Below are positions 46,743 to 55,572 of a stretch of 64,000 nt of DNA, piece by piece. The notes under the pieces were generated by a model. It was not told the DNA's origin. It searched no databases and saw only the letters and a list, made by a program, of their open reading frames with translations. This DNA comes from Planctomycetota bacterium (GTDB lineage: Bacteria; Planctomycetota; UBA1135). Positions within the stretch are counted from its first letter, which is position 1. Every line of letters starts with the position of its first letter. The position numbers and the translations under genes are program-made. The stretch spans positions 1 to 64,000 of the forward strand of contig JASMKM010000007.1 of assembly GCA_030749235.1 (NCBI GenBank), read 5' to 3'.

Positions 46743-47827
46743 TCATCACCTTCAAAACTTCTGCCGCCGACGAACAAATCTCCACTGTGATGGAAGCGGC
46801 CGCGCGTTTCGACGATGTGGAGCCGCGCCAATACCGATTCGAAGGCAGTGATGGTGACTTCTGCGAGGTCCACCTAATCGGCAACACCTCACGCGTGCCG
46901 GAGGAACCCTTCGAACTGCTGCCGGGCGTGCGTCGCGTGATCCGCGTCTCTTCCAAGTACCGCGTGATTGGTCGCCATGGTCAGGACGATTCGGAAGTGG
47001 GCTTTCAATACAACGGCTTAGCTTTCGACGAGAGCTGCGTGCATGTGTTGGCCGGCTTATGTGCGGTCGACAGTCGCGAAAGCGTACGCTCGATGATGGC
47101 GGAGTTGCAGAAAAACGGCTTGCAGTCGACGCGTATGGGGGCTTATAAGCCACGCACCAGTCCTTATGATTTCCAGGGCTTGGGTGCGGAGTGCTTGCCC
47201 TATGTCTTCGAGGAAGCTGGCGCGCATGACATCAAGCTAGTGGCGATGGAGGTCTGCGACAGCACCCACATCGACGAGATCCTTTCGGCCTTGGATATGG
47301 CAGGCAATCCCACTGGCGTGATGCTGCAAATCGGCACGCGCAACACGCAGAACTTCGAGCTGCTAAAGCAGGTCGGCCAGCAGGGCAAATTGCCAGTACT
47401 GTTCAAGCGCGGAATGGGCATCACCCTGGAGGAGTCGCTGAACGCCTGCGAATACATCGCGGCCGAAGGCCAACCAAACATCGTCTTCTGCTTGCGGGGT
47501 GTGAAGTCGCACCTCGGGGAGCCGCACCGCAACCTGGTGGACTTCGCCCACGTACCGGTGGTGCGGTCGCAGACTCGCCTGCCGGTGGTCATCGACCCGT
47601 CGCACAGTGTCGGTCGCTACCACATCGCCCCGGACGGCCTGCCCGAAGTCTTCCATGCCACCGGCCAAGGCCTCATCGCCGGCGCATCGATGGTCCTGGT
47701 GGATTTCCACCCGGATCCGCGCCATGCCCTTTGCGACGGTCCGCAGGCGCTAACTTTGGACCATCTGCCGCCCTTTTTGGACTACGTGAAGACCGTCCGA
47801 AGCGCCTATGAAGCAGTGCTGAAATAG
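46739..47827 (+). CDS. aroF: 3-deoxy-7-phosphoheptulonate synthase (type I beta)
   Basis: The 362-residue enzyme has a ferredoxin-like N-terminal domain (1-75), as in Thermotoga DAHP synthase, joined to the (beta/alpha)8 barrel. Barrel landmarks: AGLCAVDSRESV (metal Cys), RMGAYKPRTSPYDFQGLG (phosphoenolpyruvate Lys and Arg), LFKRGMG, PVVIDPSHSVGR (metal His) and MVLVDFHPDP. It condenses phosphoenolpyruvate and erythrose 4-phosphate, the first shikimate step. Feedback control through the N-terminal domain is likely by analogy. It is coupled to tyrA and followed after 84 bp by lpd under its own promoter. Confidence 0.94.
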   Translation: MIITFKTSAADEQISTVMEAAARFDDVEPRQYRFEGSDGDFCEVHLIGNTSRVPEEPFELLPGVRRVIRVSSKYRVIGRHGQDDSEVGFQYNGLAFDESCVHVLAGLCAVDSRESVRSMMAELQKNGLQSTRMGAYKPRTSPYDFQGLGAECLPYVFEEAGAHDIKLVAMEVCDSTHIDEILSALDMAGNPTGVMLQIGTRNTQNFELLKQVGQQGKLPVLFKRGMGITLEESLNACEYIAAEGQPNIVFCLRGVKSHLGEPHRNLVDFAHVPVVRSQTRLPVVIDPSHSVGRYHIAPDGLPEVFHATGQGLIAGASMVLVDFHPDPRHALCDGPQALTLDHLPPFLDYVKTVRSAYEAVLK

Positions 47828-47839
47828 CCCCCGCCGACG

Positions 47840-47845
47840 TATAAT
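47840..47845 (+). promoter_or_regulatory. putative -10 element (TATAAT) of lpd
   Basis: A consensus TATAAT (followed by G, unlike the other sites) 65 nt upstream of the lpd start. TGCTGA 17 nt upstream is only a weak -35. Confidence 0.5.
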
Positions 47846-47879
47846 GCGTGGTCGAGACAATGGCGTCAGCTGTTGTAAT

Positions 47880-47893
47880 CCCGTGAAGACGGG
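47880..47893 (+). promoter_or_regulatory. 5' leader hairpin of lpd
   Basis: A 5-bp stem (CCCGT / ACGGG) with a GAAG tetraloop ends 17 nt before the lpd ATG, within the predicted 60-nt leader. Confidence 0.35.
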
Positions 47894-47910
47894 CCTAATC
47901 AAGACCTGCA

Positions 47911-49314
47911 ATGTCGAAAATGAAAACCGATGTCGTCGTGCTGGGCGCTGGTCCAGCTGGTTACGTTTGTGCCATCCGTGCCGCCGATTTGGGAAAGAAT
48001 GTCGTCTGTGTCGAGTTCGATAACCTCGGCGGCACCTGCCTCAACGTCGGATGCATCCCATCCAAGGCGCTGATCTCGGCCGGGCATTTCATGGAGTCCA
48101 CCAAGCATGCCGCCAGCATGGGTTTCACGGTGGACACGCCGCAGCTTAATGTGGCCAAGCTGATGGAGTGGAAGGAGGGCATCGTCAAGCGCCTAACTGG
48201 CGGCATTGGCATGCTGTTCAAGAACCGCAAGATTGAGTGGGTCAAGGGGAAGGGCAAGATCCTGAGTCCCAACAAGATCGAGGTCGACACCGCCGACGGC
48301 AAGGTCGAGATTGAGTGCACCGACATCGTGGTTGCCACCGGTTCCGAGCCTGCACCGATCCCTGGCTTCGGCTTCTGCGAGGAGATATGGTCAAGCACTG
48401 AGGCGCTCTCGCCGAAGGAACTGCCAAAGCGCTTGTTCGTGATTGGCGGCGGCGTGATCGGCATGGAGCTTGGCATGTTCTACGCGCAGGTTGGCACCGA
48501 GGTCACCGTGGTCGAGTTCATGGATCAGATCCTGCCGGGTGTCGACCCTGAGTTGGTCAAGATCGTGCAGCGTAAGGCCAAGAAGGCCGGCATGAAGATC
48601 CACGTGAAGTCGGCAGCCAAGAGCTGGAAGAAGACCGCGAATGGCGTTGAGGTCGTCGCCGACATCAAGGGCAAGGAGACGACCTTCGAGGCCGATGCGA
48701 TTCTCCTCACGGTGGGGCGTAAGCCGGTCACTAGCGACATCGGCCTGGAGAACATCGGCGTGAAACCGGACAAGCGCGGCTTTATCCCGGTCAATGACCA
48801 GTGCTGCACCAAGACTCCGCATGTTTACGCTGTTGGCGATGCGACCACCGGCATGATGCTGGCGCATAAGGGCAGCGCCCAGGGCCTGGTGGCCGCGGGC
48901 GCCATCTGCCGCCAGCCCGGTGTGGCTTACGACCCGAAGGTCGTTCCTGGAGTGATCTACACCGATCCGGAAATTGCCACCACTGGCTTGAGCGAAACCG
49001 AATGCAAGGAGCGTGGTCTCGACTACAAGGTCGGTCGCTTTAACTTTGGCGCCAACGGGCGCGCCATGTCGATGCAGGCCACCGAAGGCCTGGTAAAGGT
49101 CATCGCCGACGCCAAGGACGACACTATCCTCGGTGTGCACATGGTCGGCCCGAACGTCACCGATATGATCGCGGAAGGATCGTTGGCGATCGAAGGCGGC
49201 CTCACGGTCGAGGACATCACCTTGACCATCCACCCGCACCCGACATTGTCGGAAGTGTTCATGGAAGCTTGCGAAGATGTGCACGGCATGTCGCCGCACG
49301 CCATGAAGAAGTAG
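47911..49314 (+). CDS. lpdA: dihydrolipoyl dehydrogenase (E3)
   Basis: The 467-residue flavoprotein reoxidises dihydrolipoyl groups of 2-oxoacid dehydrogenase and glycine cleavage complexes. It has the FAD motif VVVLGAGPAGYVCAIRAA, the redox disulfide GGTCLNVGCIPSK (C43 and C48), the NAD motif VIGGGVIGMELGMFYAQVG, the second FAD motif HVYAVGDAT and the C-terminal catalytic HPHPTLSEVFMEA (His and Glu). The E1/E2 genes lie 21 kb upstream; here E3 is instead followed 2 bp later by lipB, so lipoyl metabolism is split over two loci. Confidence 0.96.
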   Translation: MSKMKTDVVVLGAGPAGYVCAIRAADLGKNVVCVEFDNLGGTCLNVGCIPSKALISAGHFMESTKHAASMGFTVDTPQLNVAKLMEWKEGIVKRLTGGIGMLFKNRKIEWVKGKGKILSPNKIEVDTADGKVEIECTDIVVATGSEPAPIPGFGFCEEIWSSTEALSPKELPKRLFVIGGGVIGMELGMFYAQVGTEVTVVEFMDQILPGVDPELVKIVQRKAKKAGMKIHVKSAAKSWKKTANGVEVVADIKGKETTFEADAILLTVGRKPVTSDIGLENIGVKPDKRGFIPVNDQCCTKTPHVYAVGDATTGMMLAHKGSAQGLVAAGAICRQPGVAYDPKVVPGVIYTDPEIATTGLSETECKERGLDYKVGRFNFGANGRAMSMQATEGLVKVIADAKDDTILGVHMVGPNVTDMIAEGSLAIEGGLTVEDITLTIHPHPTLSEVFMEACEDVHGMSPHAMKK

Positions 49315-49316
49315 TC

Positions 49317-49955
49317 ATGCGCTTCAGCAACTCCGCAGCTTTCGAGGTCGTCGACCTCGGGCGTGCGGACTATGTCGAGGTCGATCGGCGGATGATGGCT
49401 TTGGTCGATGCAATCCGCGCCGGCAAGCAGCCTGACACCCTACTACTGGCCGAGTTTGAACCGGTTCTGACTGTCGGTCGCGCGGCTGACGCATCCCTTT
49501 ATGACGACGTCGGCCTGCCGGTTCATGCCATCTCGCGTGGCGGCAAGACCACCTTTCATGGGCCCGGACAACTCGTGGCCTACCCGCTAATCCAGCTGCA
49601 GGAAGGAACCCGCGACCTGCACGCCTATTTGCACGCTCTCGAGGAGGCCCTGGTCCGCACGGTCGGCGACTTCGGCTTGCCGGGTGTTCGTGACCCACGC
49701 AACACCGGTTGCTGGGTTCATGGCCGCAAGCTTGCGAGTATCGGCGTGGCGGTGCGGCGCTGGGTGACTTACCACGGCGTGGCCTTGAACGTCAGCACCG
49801 ATCTTTCCTGGTTTCGTCGCTTCGACCCCTGCGGTCTGGAGCCGGAACTGATGACCAGTATGCAATCCGAACTCGGTGGCGAAGCGCCACCGTTTGCCGA
49901 TGTCACCGCATCCCTTGCCCAACGGATCGAGGAGATCCTCCGTGAAGAAGACTGA
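49317..49955 (+). CDS. lipB: octanoyltransferase LipB
   Basis: LipB moves octanoate from acyl carrier protein to E2 and GcvH, providing the substrate of LipA. The 212-residue protein has LLLAEFEPVLTVGRAAD, the core RGGKTTFHGPGQLVAYPLI, the active-site Lys in GCWVHGRKLASIG, YHGVALNVSTDLSWF and the catalytic Cys in DPCGLEPELMTSM. ATG 49317 is 2 bp after the lpd stop. Its 3' end overlaps the acyl-CoA synthetase by 14 bp. Confidence 0.95.
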   Translation: MRFSNSAAFEVVDLGRADYVEVDRRMMALVDAIRAGKQPDTLLLAEFEPVLTVGRAADASLYDDVGLPVHAISRGGKTTFHGPGQLVAYPLIQLQEGTRDLHAYLHALEEALVRTVGDFGLPGVRDPRNTGCWVHGRKLASIGVAVRRWVTYHGVALNVSTDLSWFRRFDPCGLEPELMTSMQSELGGEAPPFADVTASLAQRIEEILREED

Positions 49956-52059
49956 TTTACGTTCCCTGGACGCCTTATTCCGCCCGCGTTCCGTCGCGGT
50001 GATTGGTGCTGGTCGTAAGCGATTTCAAATCGGCCACGAGATCGTACGCAACCTAGTGCTCGGTGGGTTCACCGGCCAGGTCTATCCAGTCAACCCAAGG
50101 GCCAAGGTGGTGCATAGCATGCAGTGCTTCCCGAAGGTGTCTGCGGTTCCCGGTCCAGTCGACCTAGCCGTGATTACAGTACCTGCGCCGTTGGTTATCG
50201 CCGCGGCTAAGGACTGCGCGCGTAAGGGCGTGAAGGGGCTAGTTGTAATCACTGCCGGTTTCGGCGAGATCGGTGGTGATGGCACCGTACTGCAGGATGA
50301 ATTGGTTTCGATCTGCGAGAAGGCCGGCATCCGCATGATCGGCCCCAACTGCATGGGAATTCTCAACACCGCGGTCGAGCATGCGATGAACGCATCTTTC
50401 GCTGCAGCCACCCCAACGCGTGGTGGCGCTGCCTTCCTGTCGCAATCGGGCGCTTTAGGCGAAGCCATTCTCACCGACGCGCGCAGCTTGGGCATCGGCG
50501 TCAGCATGTTCGCAAGTATCGGCAACCGCGCCGACGTCTCGCCTTGTGACCTACTGGACTACTGGTATGAAGATCCGAACACCGAGCAGATCCTGCTCTA
50601 TCTAGAGGCCTTCGGCGAGCCGGAGCGCTTCATGAGTTCGGCCCGCCGGATTTCGCCGGACAAGCCGATCCTGGTGGTGAAGTCCGGGCGCACCGCCCAA
50701 GGCGCGCGTGCGGCGGTCTCGCATACCGGCTCCCTGGCTGGCTCCGAGGCAGCGGTAGATTCGCTACTGAATCAGTGCGGCGTTTTGCGGGTCGATACGA
50801 TGAAGGATCTGTTCGCTCTGGCCAGCGCCGTACAGACAGGCAAGCGTCCGAAGGGTAAGAAGGTGGCAATCGTCACCAATGCCGGCGGACCTGCCATCCT
50901 CGCCACCGATGCCTGCATCGCCAATGGTCTGGAGATGCCGGAGCTGTCGTCCGCTACGAGACGCAAGCTCGACAAGGTCATGCCACCGGAAGCGTCGTCG
51001 GTGAACCCTGTCGACTTAATCGCCTCCGCTGATGCCGAGCGCTTCGATGCAGCCCTGACGGCCACCATCGCCGACAAAAATATCGACATGATCCTGGCGA
51101 TCTTCGTCTCACCGGTAATGATCGATGCTTCGGCGGTGGCCAAGGTCTTTGCAAATCACGCCGCCGCCACCGACAAGCCGCTGCTCGCTTGTTTGCTTGG
51201 CAAGTCACGTAGCGAGGAGGCAGCCGAGATCCTACGCGAGAACGGCGTGCCGAACTATCGCTTCCCCGAGGAGGCAGCTTTCTCCTTGGCCAACATGTAC
51301 GAGCTGCAGAAGTTGCGAACCCGCGAGGAAAAGCCGGCGCCGAAATATCGCGTACGCAAAGTCAGGGCTCGCGCCGTCATCGACAGCGCCTCGGAGCAGG
51401 GCCGAACGATGCTCGGCGGGATGGAACTCTACGATCTGTTCAACGCCTACGGCATCCCTTTGGTGCCGAGCCGCATCGTCAACACCCGCGAGAAGGCCTT
51501 GCGTGCAGCACGCAGCTTGGGCTTTCCGATGGTGGCCAAGGTCGAGTCTGAAGATGTGGTGCATAAGTCAGACCGCGGCGGCGTGATTGTCGGCATCCGC
51601 AGCCGCGAGGAACTGCTTGACGCCTACGATCGTCTGGAGGATATCTTCGGCGAGGATTGCCCTGACATGAGCCTGCTGCTGCAGTCGATGCGGAGTGATG
51701 GCGTGGAGACCTTCTTCGGTGCCGCCACCGACCCACAGTTCGGTCGCATGTTGGCCTTCGGCCTAGGCGGCGTGCATGTCGAGGTATTCAAAGATGTGGT
51801 CTTTCGCCTGCACCCGCTCACCGAGACCGACGCTCGCGAGATGGTTGAAGGCATTCGTGCCAAGGCTATGCTCGAAGGCACACGCGGCAAGCCGCCGGTC
51901 AATCAAGATGAGTTGGTGGATATCCTCCTGCGTTTGAGTCGTATGCTAACCGACTTTCCTGAAATCGCCGAGTTGGATATCAATCCCTTCTTGGCGGGTT
52001 ACAAGGGCAAGGATTCCTGCGCGCTGGATGTACGCGTGCGCCTGGAAGCGGTCGAATAG
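49942..52059 (+). CDS. ADP-forming acyl-CoA (acetate-CoA) synthetase family protein
   Basis: The 705-residue protein combines a CoA-binding/ligase part (RPRSVAVIGAGRKRFQIG; MIGPNCMGILN; FLSQSGALGEAI, where the Ser/Gln-Ser-Gly loop is typical; AVSHTGSLAG with the phospho-His) and a C-terminal ATP-grasp part (YGIPLVPSRIVNTREKALRAA, FPMVAKVESEDVVHKSDRGGV, ELDINPFL). This is the single-chain layout of ADP-forming acetyl-CoA synthetases, which make ATP from acyl-CoA. The C-terminal GNAT domain of Pat-type homologues is absent, so an enzyme role is favoured. I chose GTG 49942, which starts just before the domain and overlaps lipB; the substrate is not known. Confidence 0.85.
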   Translation: MKKTDLRSLDALFRPRSVAVIGAGRKRFQIGHEIVRNLVLGGFTGQVYPVNPRAKVVHSMQCFPKVSAVPGPVDLAVITVPAPLVIAAAKDCARKGVKGLVVITAGFGEIGGDGTVLQDELVSICEKAGIRMIGPNCMGILNTAVEHAMNASFAAATPTRGGAAFLSQSGALGEAILTDARSLGIGVSMFASIGNRADVSPCDLLDYWYEDPNTEQILLYLEAFGEPERFMSSARRISPDKPILVVKSGRTAQGARAAVSHTGSLAGSEAAVDSLLNQCGVLRVDTMKDLFALASAVQTGKRPKGKKVAIVTNAGGPAILATDACIANGLEMPELSSATRRKLDKVMPPEASSVNPVDLIASADAERFDAALTATIADKNIDMILAIFVSPVMIDASAVAKVFANHAAATDKPLLACLLGKSRSEEAAEILRENGVPNYRFPEEAAFSLANMYELQKLRTREEKPAPKYRVRKVRARAVIDSASEQGRTMLGGMELYDLFNAYGIPLVPSRIVNTREKALRAARSLGFPMVAKVESEDVVHKSDRGGVIVGIRSREELLDAYDRLEDIFGEDCPDMSLLLQSMRSDGVETFFGAATDPQFGRMLAFGLGGVHVEVFKDVVFRLHPLTETDAREMVEGIRAKAMLEGTRGKPPVNQDELVDILLRLSRMLTDFPEIAELDINPFLAGYKGKDSCALDVRVRLEAVE

Positions 52060-52068
52060 GCTGGTGCC

Positions 52069-52081
52069 GCGAGTCGCTCGC
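52069..52081. terminator. short hairpin between convergent genes
   Basis: GCGAG-TCG-CTCGC, a 5-bp stem with 3-nt loop, in the 27-bp gap between the acyl-CoA synthetase and the convergent secreted-protein gene. No T-run. Confidence 0.25.
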
Positions 52082-52086
52082 CGTCG

Positions 52087-53907
52087 CTAGATGATTTGCA
52101 TCAACGCCGGTGCCGAGACCTCGCGCACCATAATGGTGCCTGGAGTGTCGAAGGTGTAGAACACCGCGTAGATGAAGGCATTATGCAAGCTGGCGCGGTT
52201 CGGGATTGTTCCGGAGACATAGATCGCTTCGCTGCTGGGGACCGTGCCGAAGAACCCTGGCATGTTGACGGTCAGGTTGTAGGCGCGATCCTGATTGCCT
52301 GGGATGCGGACGCCATTGATGTAGAAACCAGGCGTGGTGCCGAGCGAGATAAAGCCTTGGTAGAAGAAACCAGCTTCTCCAGGCGCTAACCACTCCATGT
52401 CGAGCACTTGACCGACCACCGGCGAGGTCAGGATGTTGATATCCAAATTGCTGCCGCCGCCACCGAAGGCAGTGGTGTCGGAGGTGTTCGTGAAACCGGG
52501 AGTCCCTTTGTCGCCGTTACCGAAGGTCGCTGTGGCCGCAGTGAAGTTACTCGAGGCACTGGAGCCGAGCAGGTCCTTGCGTTCGGCCGCCACGCCGTTC
52601 GAGAACGGCCAACTGCTGGTGTAGTTCACCTGGTCCAAAGTGCTGCCACCATGCTGCAAAGCCACGGTATCGCTACTGTTGCTCATCGAGAAGGTGTTCG
52701 ATGGCCAGACCATATGCGGGCGTACACCACCGTTGCGAGCAGCAAGGCCGTCGGCGGCGATTACGATCTCGATGCCTTGATCGAGCAGCATCGGCGCACC
52801 AATGGTGACGCTGTGACTTCCGAAATCGGTGAGCTTGACGTTCTCGAGACTCACGTAGCCGTCTTCGGTGCCGGCAATCTCCACCCATTCACCGTCGGTG
52901 TCGGAGGTCTGTCCGGGATTTGGCAAGAACTCGGCCACCACTAGGTCGCCGGAACCAGGCGTGCCGTTATTGCGCTCATCGACGGCCATCGTGAAGGTGG
53001 TGCCGTCGGATGCCGTCACCGTGTAAAGATTGCCATCGGTGCTCAAGTGGATGTCACCACCTGCGTCGACGAAACCCTCGGTGCCAACGCCATCGGTCGG
53101 GCACCACACCGGGCAAACATGGTTCGCGCTGTTGAGGCGATTGGTGACTTCCTGTTTGGGGTAACCGTAGGGGTTCGAGTGTCCGCATGCGATCACCGAG
53201 AACTCAGGCTTCAGCGCATTCACCCAGTTACTGTTGGTCGACGTGCGCGAACCATGATGATTAACCTGATAGACATCCACGTCGCCGACTAACGGACCCA
53301 CCGAGGATTCGACATCGGTGGTGGAGTTGCCGCCACCAGTCAGGTCCCCGCCCATCCACATCTGGAAGTCACCGTAGTCCACACGCCATCCCACGCTGGA
53401 GGAGTTCTCCCATTGGGAAGAATTGCTGATGTTGACCGAGCCGCCGCCGATTAACTGACCATTGCTGACGATGCAGGTCAGCGTCACTCCGCCACCCAAG
53501 CTAATCACCTGCCCAGGCGTGACCGCCTGACGCACCGACGAGTAGCGGTTGGCGTAGTCGTTGTAGGACTGTGTGCCGGGCGTGTTGTTGAAGCCGCGGT
53601 CCAAGGCGGTGGTGGCAGTGATACCAGCGTTCCAGATTTCATCCAAGCCACCCAAATGGTCCGCGTGGTAATGACTCACTCCAACGTAATCCAAATGCGT
53701 GATACCCAGCGAGTTCAACAGCGGGACCACATCGGCATTGCCGTCACCATTGTCGCCGCCATCGAACAGAAAGGTCTGACCGGTGGGGCCAACCAGCAGG
53801 GTGGCGTCGCCTTGGCCGGCGTCGATGAAATAAACCTCCAGGTTGCCGCTGCCGGCTGGCAGCGAGAAAAAGCGTGCACATAGTGCGAGAAGGAAGAGGA
53901 TTCGCAT
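52087..53907 (-). CDS. secreted metallo-beta-lactamase-fold protein with lamin-tail-like and C-terminal beta domains
   Basis: The 606-residue product begins MRILFLLALCARFFSLPAG, an export signal. Residues 22-300 form a metallo-beta-lactamase domain related to the ComEC C-terminus: YFIDAGQGDATLLV, the metal motif SHYHADHLGGLDE, WMGGDLTGGG and a VNHHGSRTSTNSNW strand with His. Residues 330-465 resemble a lamin-tail domain (LVVAEFLPNPGQTSDTDGEWVEIAG, VSLENVKLTDFG). The last 110 residues are a beta-rich module with AGFFYQGFISLGTTPGFYI. An extracellular nuclease or phosphodiesterase is plausible. It has a hairpin just before its start. Confidence 0.8.
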   Translation of the reverse strand: MRILFLLALCARFFSLPAGSGNLEVYFIDAGQGDATLLVGPTGQTFLFDGGDNGDGNADVVPLLNSLGITHLDYVGVSHYHADHLGGLDEIWNAGITATTALDRGFNNTPGTQSYNDYANRYSSVRQAVTPGQVISLGGGVTLTCIVSNGQLIGGGSVNISNSSQWENSSSVGWRVDYGDFQMWMGGDLTGGGNSTTDVESSVGPLVGDVDVYQVNHHGSRTSTNSNWVNALKPEFSVIACGHSNPYGYPKQEVTNRLNSANHVCPVWCPTDGVGTEGFVDAGGDIHLSTDGNLYTVTASDGTTFTMAVDERNNGTPGSGDLVVAEFLPNPGQTSDTDGEWVEIAGTEDGYVSLENVKLTDFGSHSVTIGAPMLLDQGIEIVIAADGLAARNGGVRPHMVWPSNTFSMSNSSDTVALQHGGSTLDQVNYTSSWPFSNGVAAERKDLLGSSASSNFTAATATFGNGDKGTPGFTNTSDTTAFGGGGSNLDINILTSPVVGQVLDMEWLAPGEAGFFYQGFISLGTTPGFYINGVRIPGNQDRAYNLTVNMPGFFGTVPSSEAIYVSGTIPNRASLHNAFIYAVFYTFDTPGTIMVREVSAPALMQII

Positions 53908-53911
53908 TGAC

Positions 53912-53934
53912 GGTCGGGTGGAGAGGGGCCGACC
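53912..53934 (-). promoter_or_regulatory. hairpin between the VWA gene and the beta-lactamase-fold gene
   Basis: GGTCGG/CCGACC, a 6-bp stem with an 11-nt loop, ends 4 nt before the downstream start codon (53907) and begins 15 nt after the upstream stop (53950). It could end the upstream transcript or structure the next leader. Confidence 0.3.
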
Positions 53935-53949
53935 ACAGGGGGAGGATGG

Positions 53950-55494
53950 TCAGTCCGTAGGAGCTGTCATCTTACCACCTGTCAGCGAAGCTAGATCCTT
54001 CATGAACTTTTCATGCCTCGTACTATCGGTAACCAATACAGTATGAATACGTACGCCACTGCGCTCGAACAGTCGACTGGCGCCATCCAGGATGTGGCCG
54101 TTGTACTGGTGCTTGCCGGCTGAACTGCCGCCATCACTGATGACTACGATGGTATCGACCATGGGATCTTGCTGAACCTGATCCAGCGCGTCGTACAACG
54201 CCGAGGTGCTCTTGAAGGGCCGCGAGTTCAGGAACTTTAGCGCCTTGGCGGCATTGCCCTTGGATGCCGGCACCATCTTCTTGAAAGCGAAGACCGGTTC
54301 CTGCTCAACCACCACCACCTGGAACATAACTCCCTTCGGCAGGCCATCGATGAAGCCTTCGACCTCTTTTGCCGCGGCTTCGGCACAGCTCAGCGCACCC
54401 ATCTTGTTGGTGCTCATGCTGCCGGAGCCATCGACCAGGAAAACCACGTTGGCACTATCGATGGCCAAGCCGAAGAAGCGCGCCACGGTGTCGCGTTCGA
54501 CCCGTTTCGACGCCTTGGCACTGGGTTCACCTTCAAGTGCTTTCTGCAGCCAGGCGGCACCCTCTGCGCTGTACCACTGGTTCCAAGTCTTGGCGTTGTC
54601 GCCGAAGCCTTGTCCGGTCAAGGAGCGTAGGGCGGCACCGAGATCGCCACTGAAGCGGTTTGGATGCCTGAGTCCTTCGGTCTCCAAGGCTTTGATTAGC
54701 GCGGGCACTGCGGAGACCACCTTGTTTTTGACCGCCGCGTCGATGTAGACAGCTTTGGGTGAGTTGAACTTGCGGGCGAAGACAAATGTCGCCGCCGAGG
54801 TGAAGCCAGCCCAGGCTTCCCGATGGCCTGCGAGCGTTCGCAGGGCAATCGCGCAGTCGCCGGATTGGTCGGCTTTCTTAGCCACGCGAACCAAGGAGCT
54901 GAGCATATCGATTTCTGCATCGGTCAACTCGGCCACATAAGCCAAACCTGGCCAAGGCCTGCCTTTAGGTGCGGCCAATCGTGCGCGTACCACCGCCTCG
55001 GCAGATTCCATCTTGCCTAGCTTCACCTTGCTCAGGTCCAGCCGCTTCTCATGCAGCAGAATGCCCAAGGTCGTGGCCCATTCGCGATGCACCGCCATAG
55101 GTGCTTTGTCGAAACTCTTGTCCAGCATCAGCTTGCCGGACACCGTGGCCGAACATCGGCCAAGCGCTCGCAGAAGCACCACACGCTGCCACTCGCTGCG
55201 TTTCTTTTCGGCTGCCGCATCGGCCATCAAGTTGGCTTCCTCAGCCGTGGAGGCCTTCAGGAAGCCACTGAAAAACCAATCGCGTAGGTACACCCCACGA
55301 TAGGTATCCATCTTGTCATCGAACAGATCGAGGCGCAGCTCCATTGCCTCGGGAGAGCGAATCTCAGCGAGTTCCTTGGCTGCCTGGTAAGCCCCATTCT
55401 CGTAGGTCGACTTATCGGTGGCGGCGTGCAGTGTGTCGCCGATGGCGTCGAGCTGGGCGCAAGGCAGGAGGCTAAGGATGAGGGCGGTAAGCAT
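53950..55494 (-). CDS. secreted VWA-domain protein with HEAT-like N-terminal region
   Basis: The 514-residue product starts with a short signal (MLTALILSLLPCAQ). Residues 25-320 are helical and end in LGAALRSLTGQGFGDNAKTWNQWY, a pattern common in planctomycete HEAT-repeat proteins. A von Willebrand factor A domain follows (about 347-510) with the MIDAS start VVFLVDGSGSMS (D355-G-S-G-S) and a second metal-site segment VVISDGGSS. A role in surface adhesion or complex assembly is inferred. The start follows immediately after a terminator hairpin and has no Shine-Dalgarno sequence. Confidence 0.8.
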   Translation of the reverse strand: MLTALILSLLPCAQLDAIGDTLHAATDKSTYENGAYQAAKELAEIRSPEAMELRLDLFDDKMDTYRGVYLRDWFFSGFLKASTAEEANLMADAAAEKKRSEWQRVVLLRALGRCSATVSGKLMLDKSFDKAPMAVHREWATTLGILLHEKRLDLSKVKLGKMESAEAVVRARLAAPKGRPWPGLAYVAELTDAEIDMLSSLVRVAKKADQSGDCAIALRTLAGHREAWAGFTSAATFVFARKFNSPKAVYIDAAVKNKVVSAVPALIKALETEGLRHPNRFSGDLGAALRSLTGQGFGDNAKTWNQWYSAEGAAWLQKALEGEPSAKASKRVERDTVARFFGLAIDSANVVFLVDGSGSMSTNKMGALSCAEAAAKEVEGFIDGLPKGVMFQVVVVEQEPVFAFKKMVPASKGNAAKALKFLNSRPFKSTSALYDALDQVQQDPMVDTIVVISDGGSSAGKHQYNGHILDGASRLFERSGVRIHTVLVTDSTRHEKFMKDLASLTGGKMTAPTD

Positions 55495-55500
55495 GACTTC

Positions 55501-55536
55501 AAAAAGAAAGGAGGGAACCCGAGTAGGGCTCCCTCC
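55501..55536 (-). terminator. intrinsic terminator of the EF-hand-repeat gene
   Basis: On the minus strand a compound hairpin (GGAGGGA...TCCCTCC with an inner CCC/GGG, 55510-55536) is followed by TTTCTTTTT. It lies 37 nt past the stop of the 55573 gene and ends only 7 nt before the next start codon, so it may also shape the leader of the VWA gene. A second hairpin, TCCCGGC/GCCGGGA, lies at 55547-55563. Confidence 0.75.
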
Positions 55537-55572
55537 TTGAAGACGGGTTCCCGGCGGTGCCGGGACACGATT

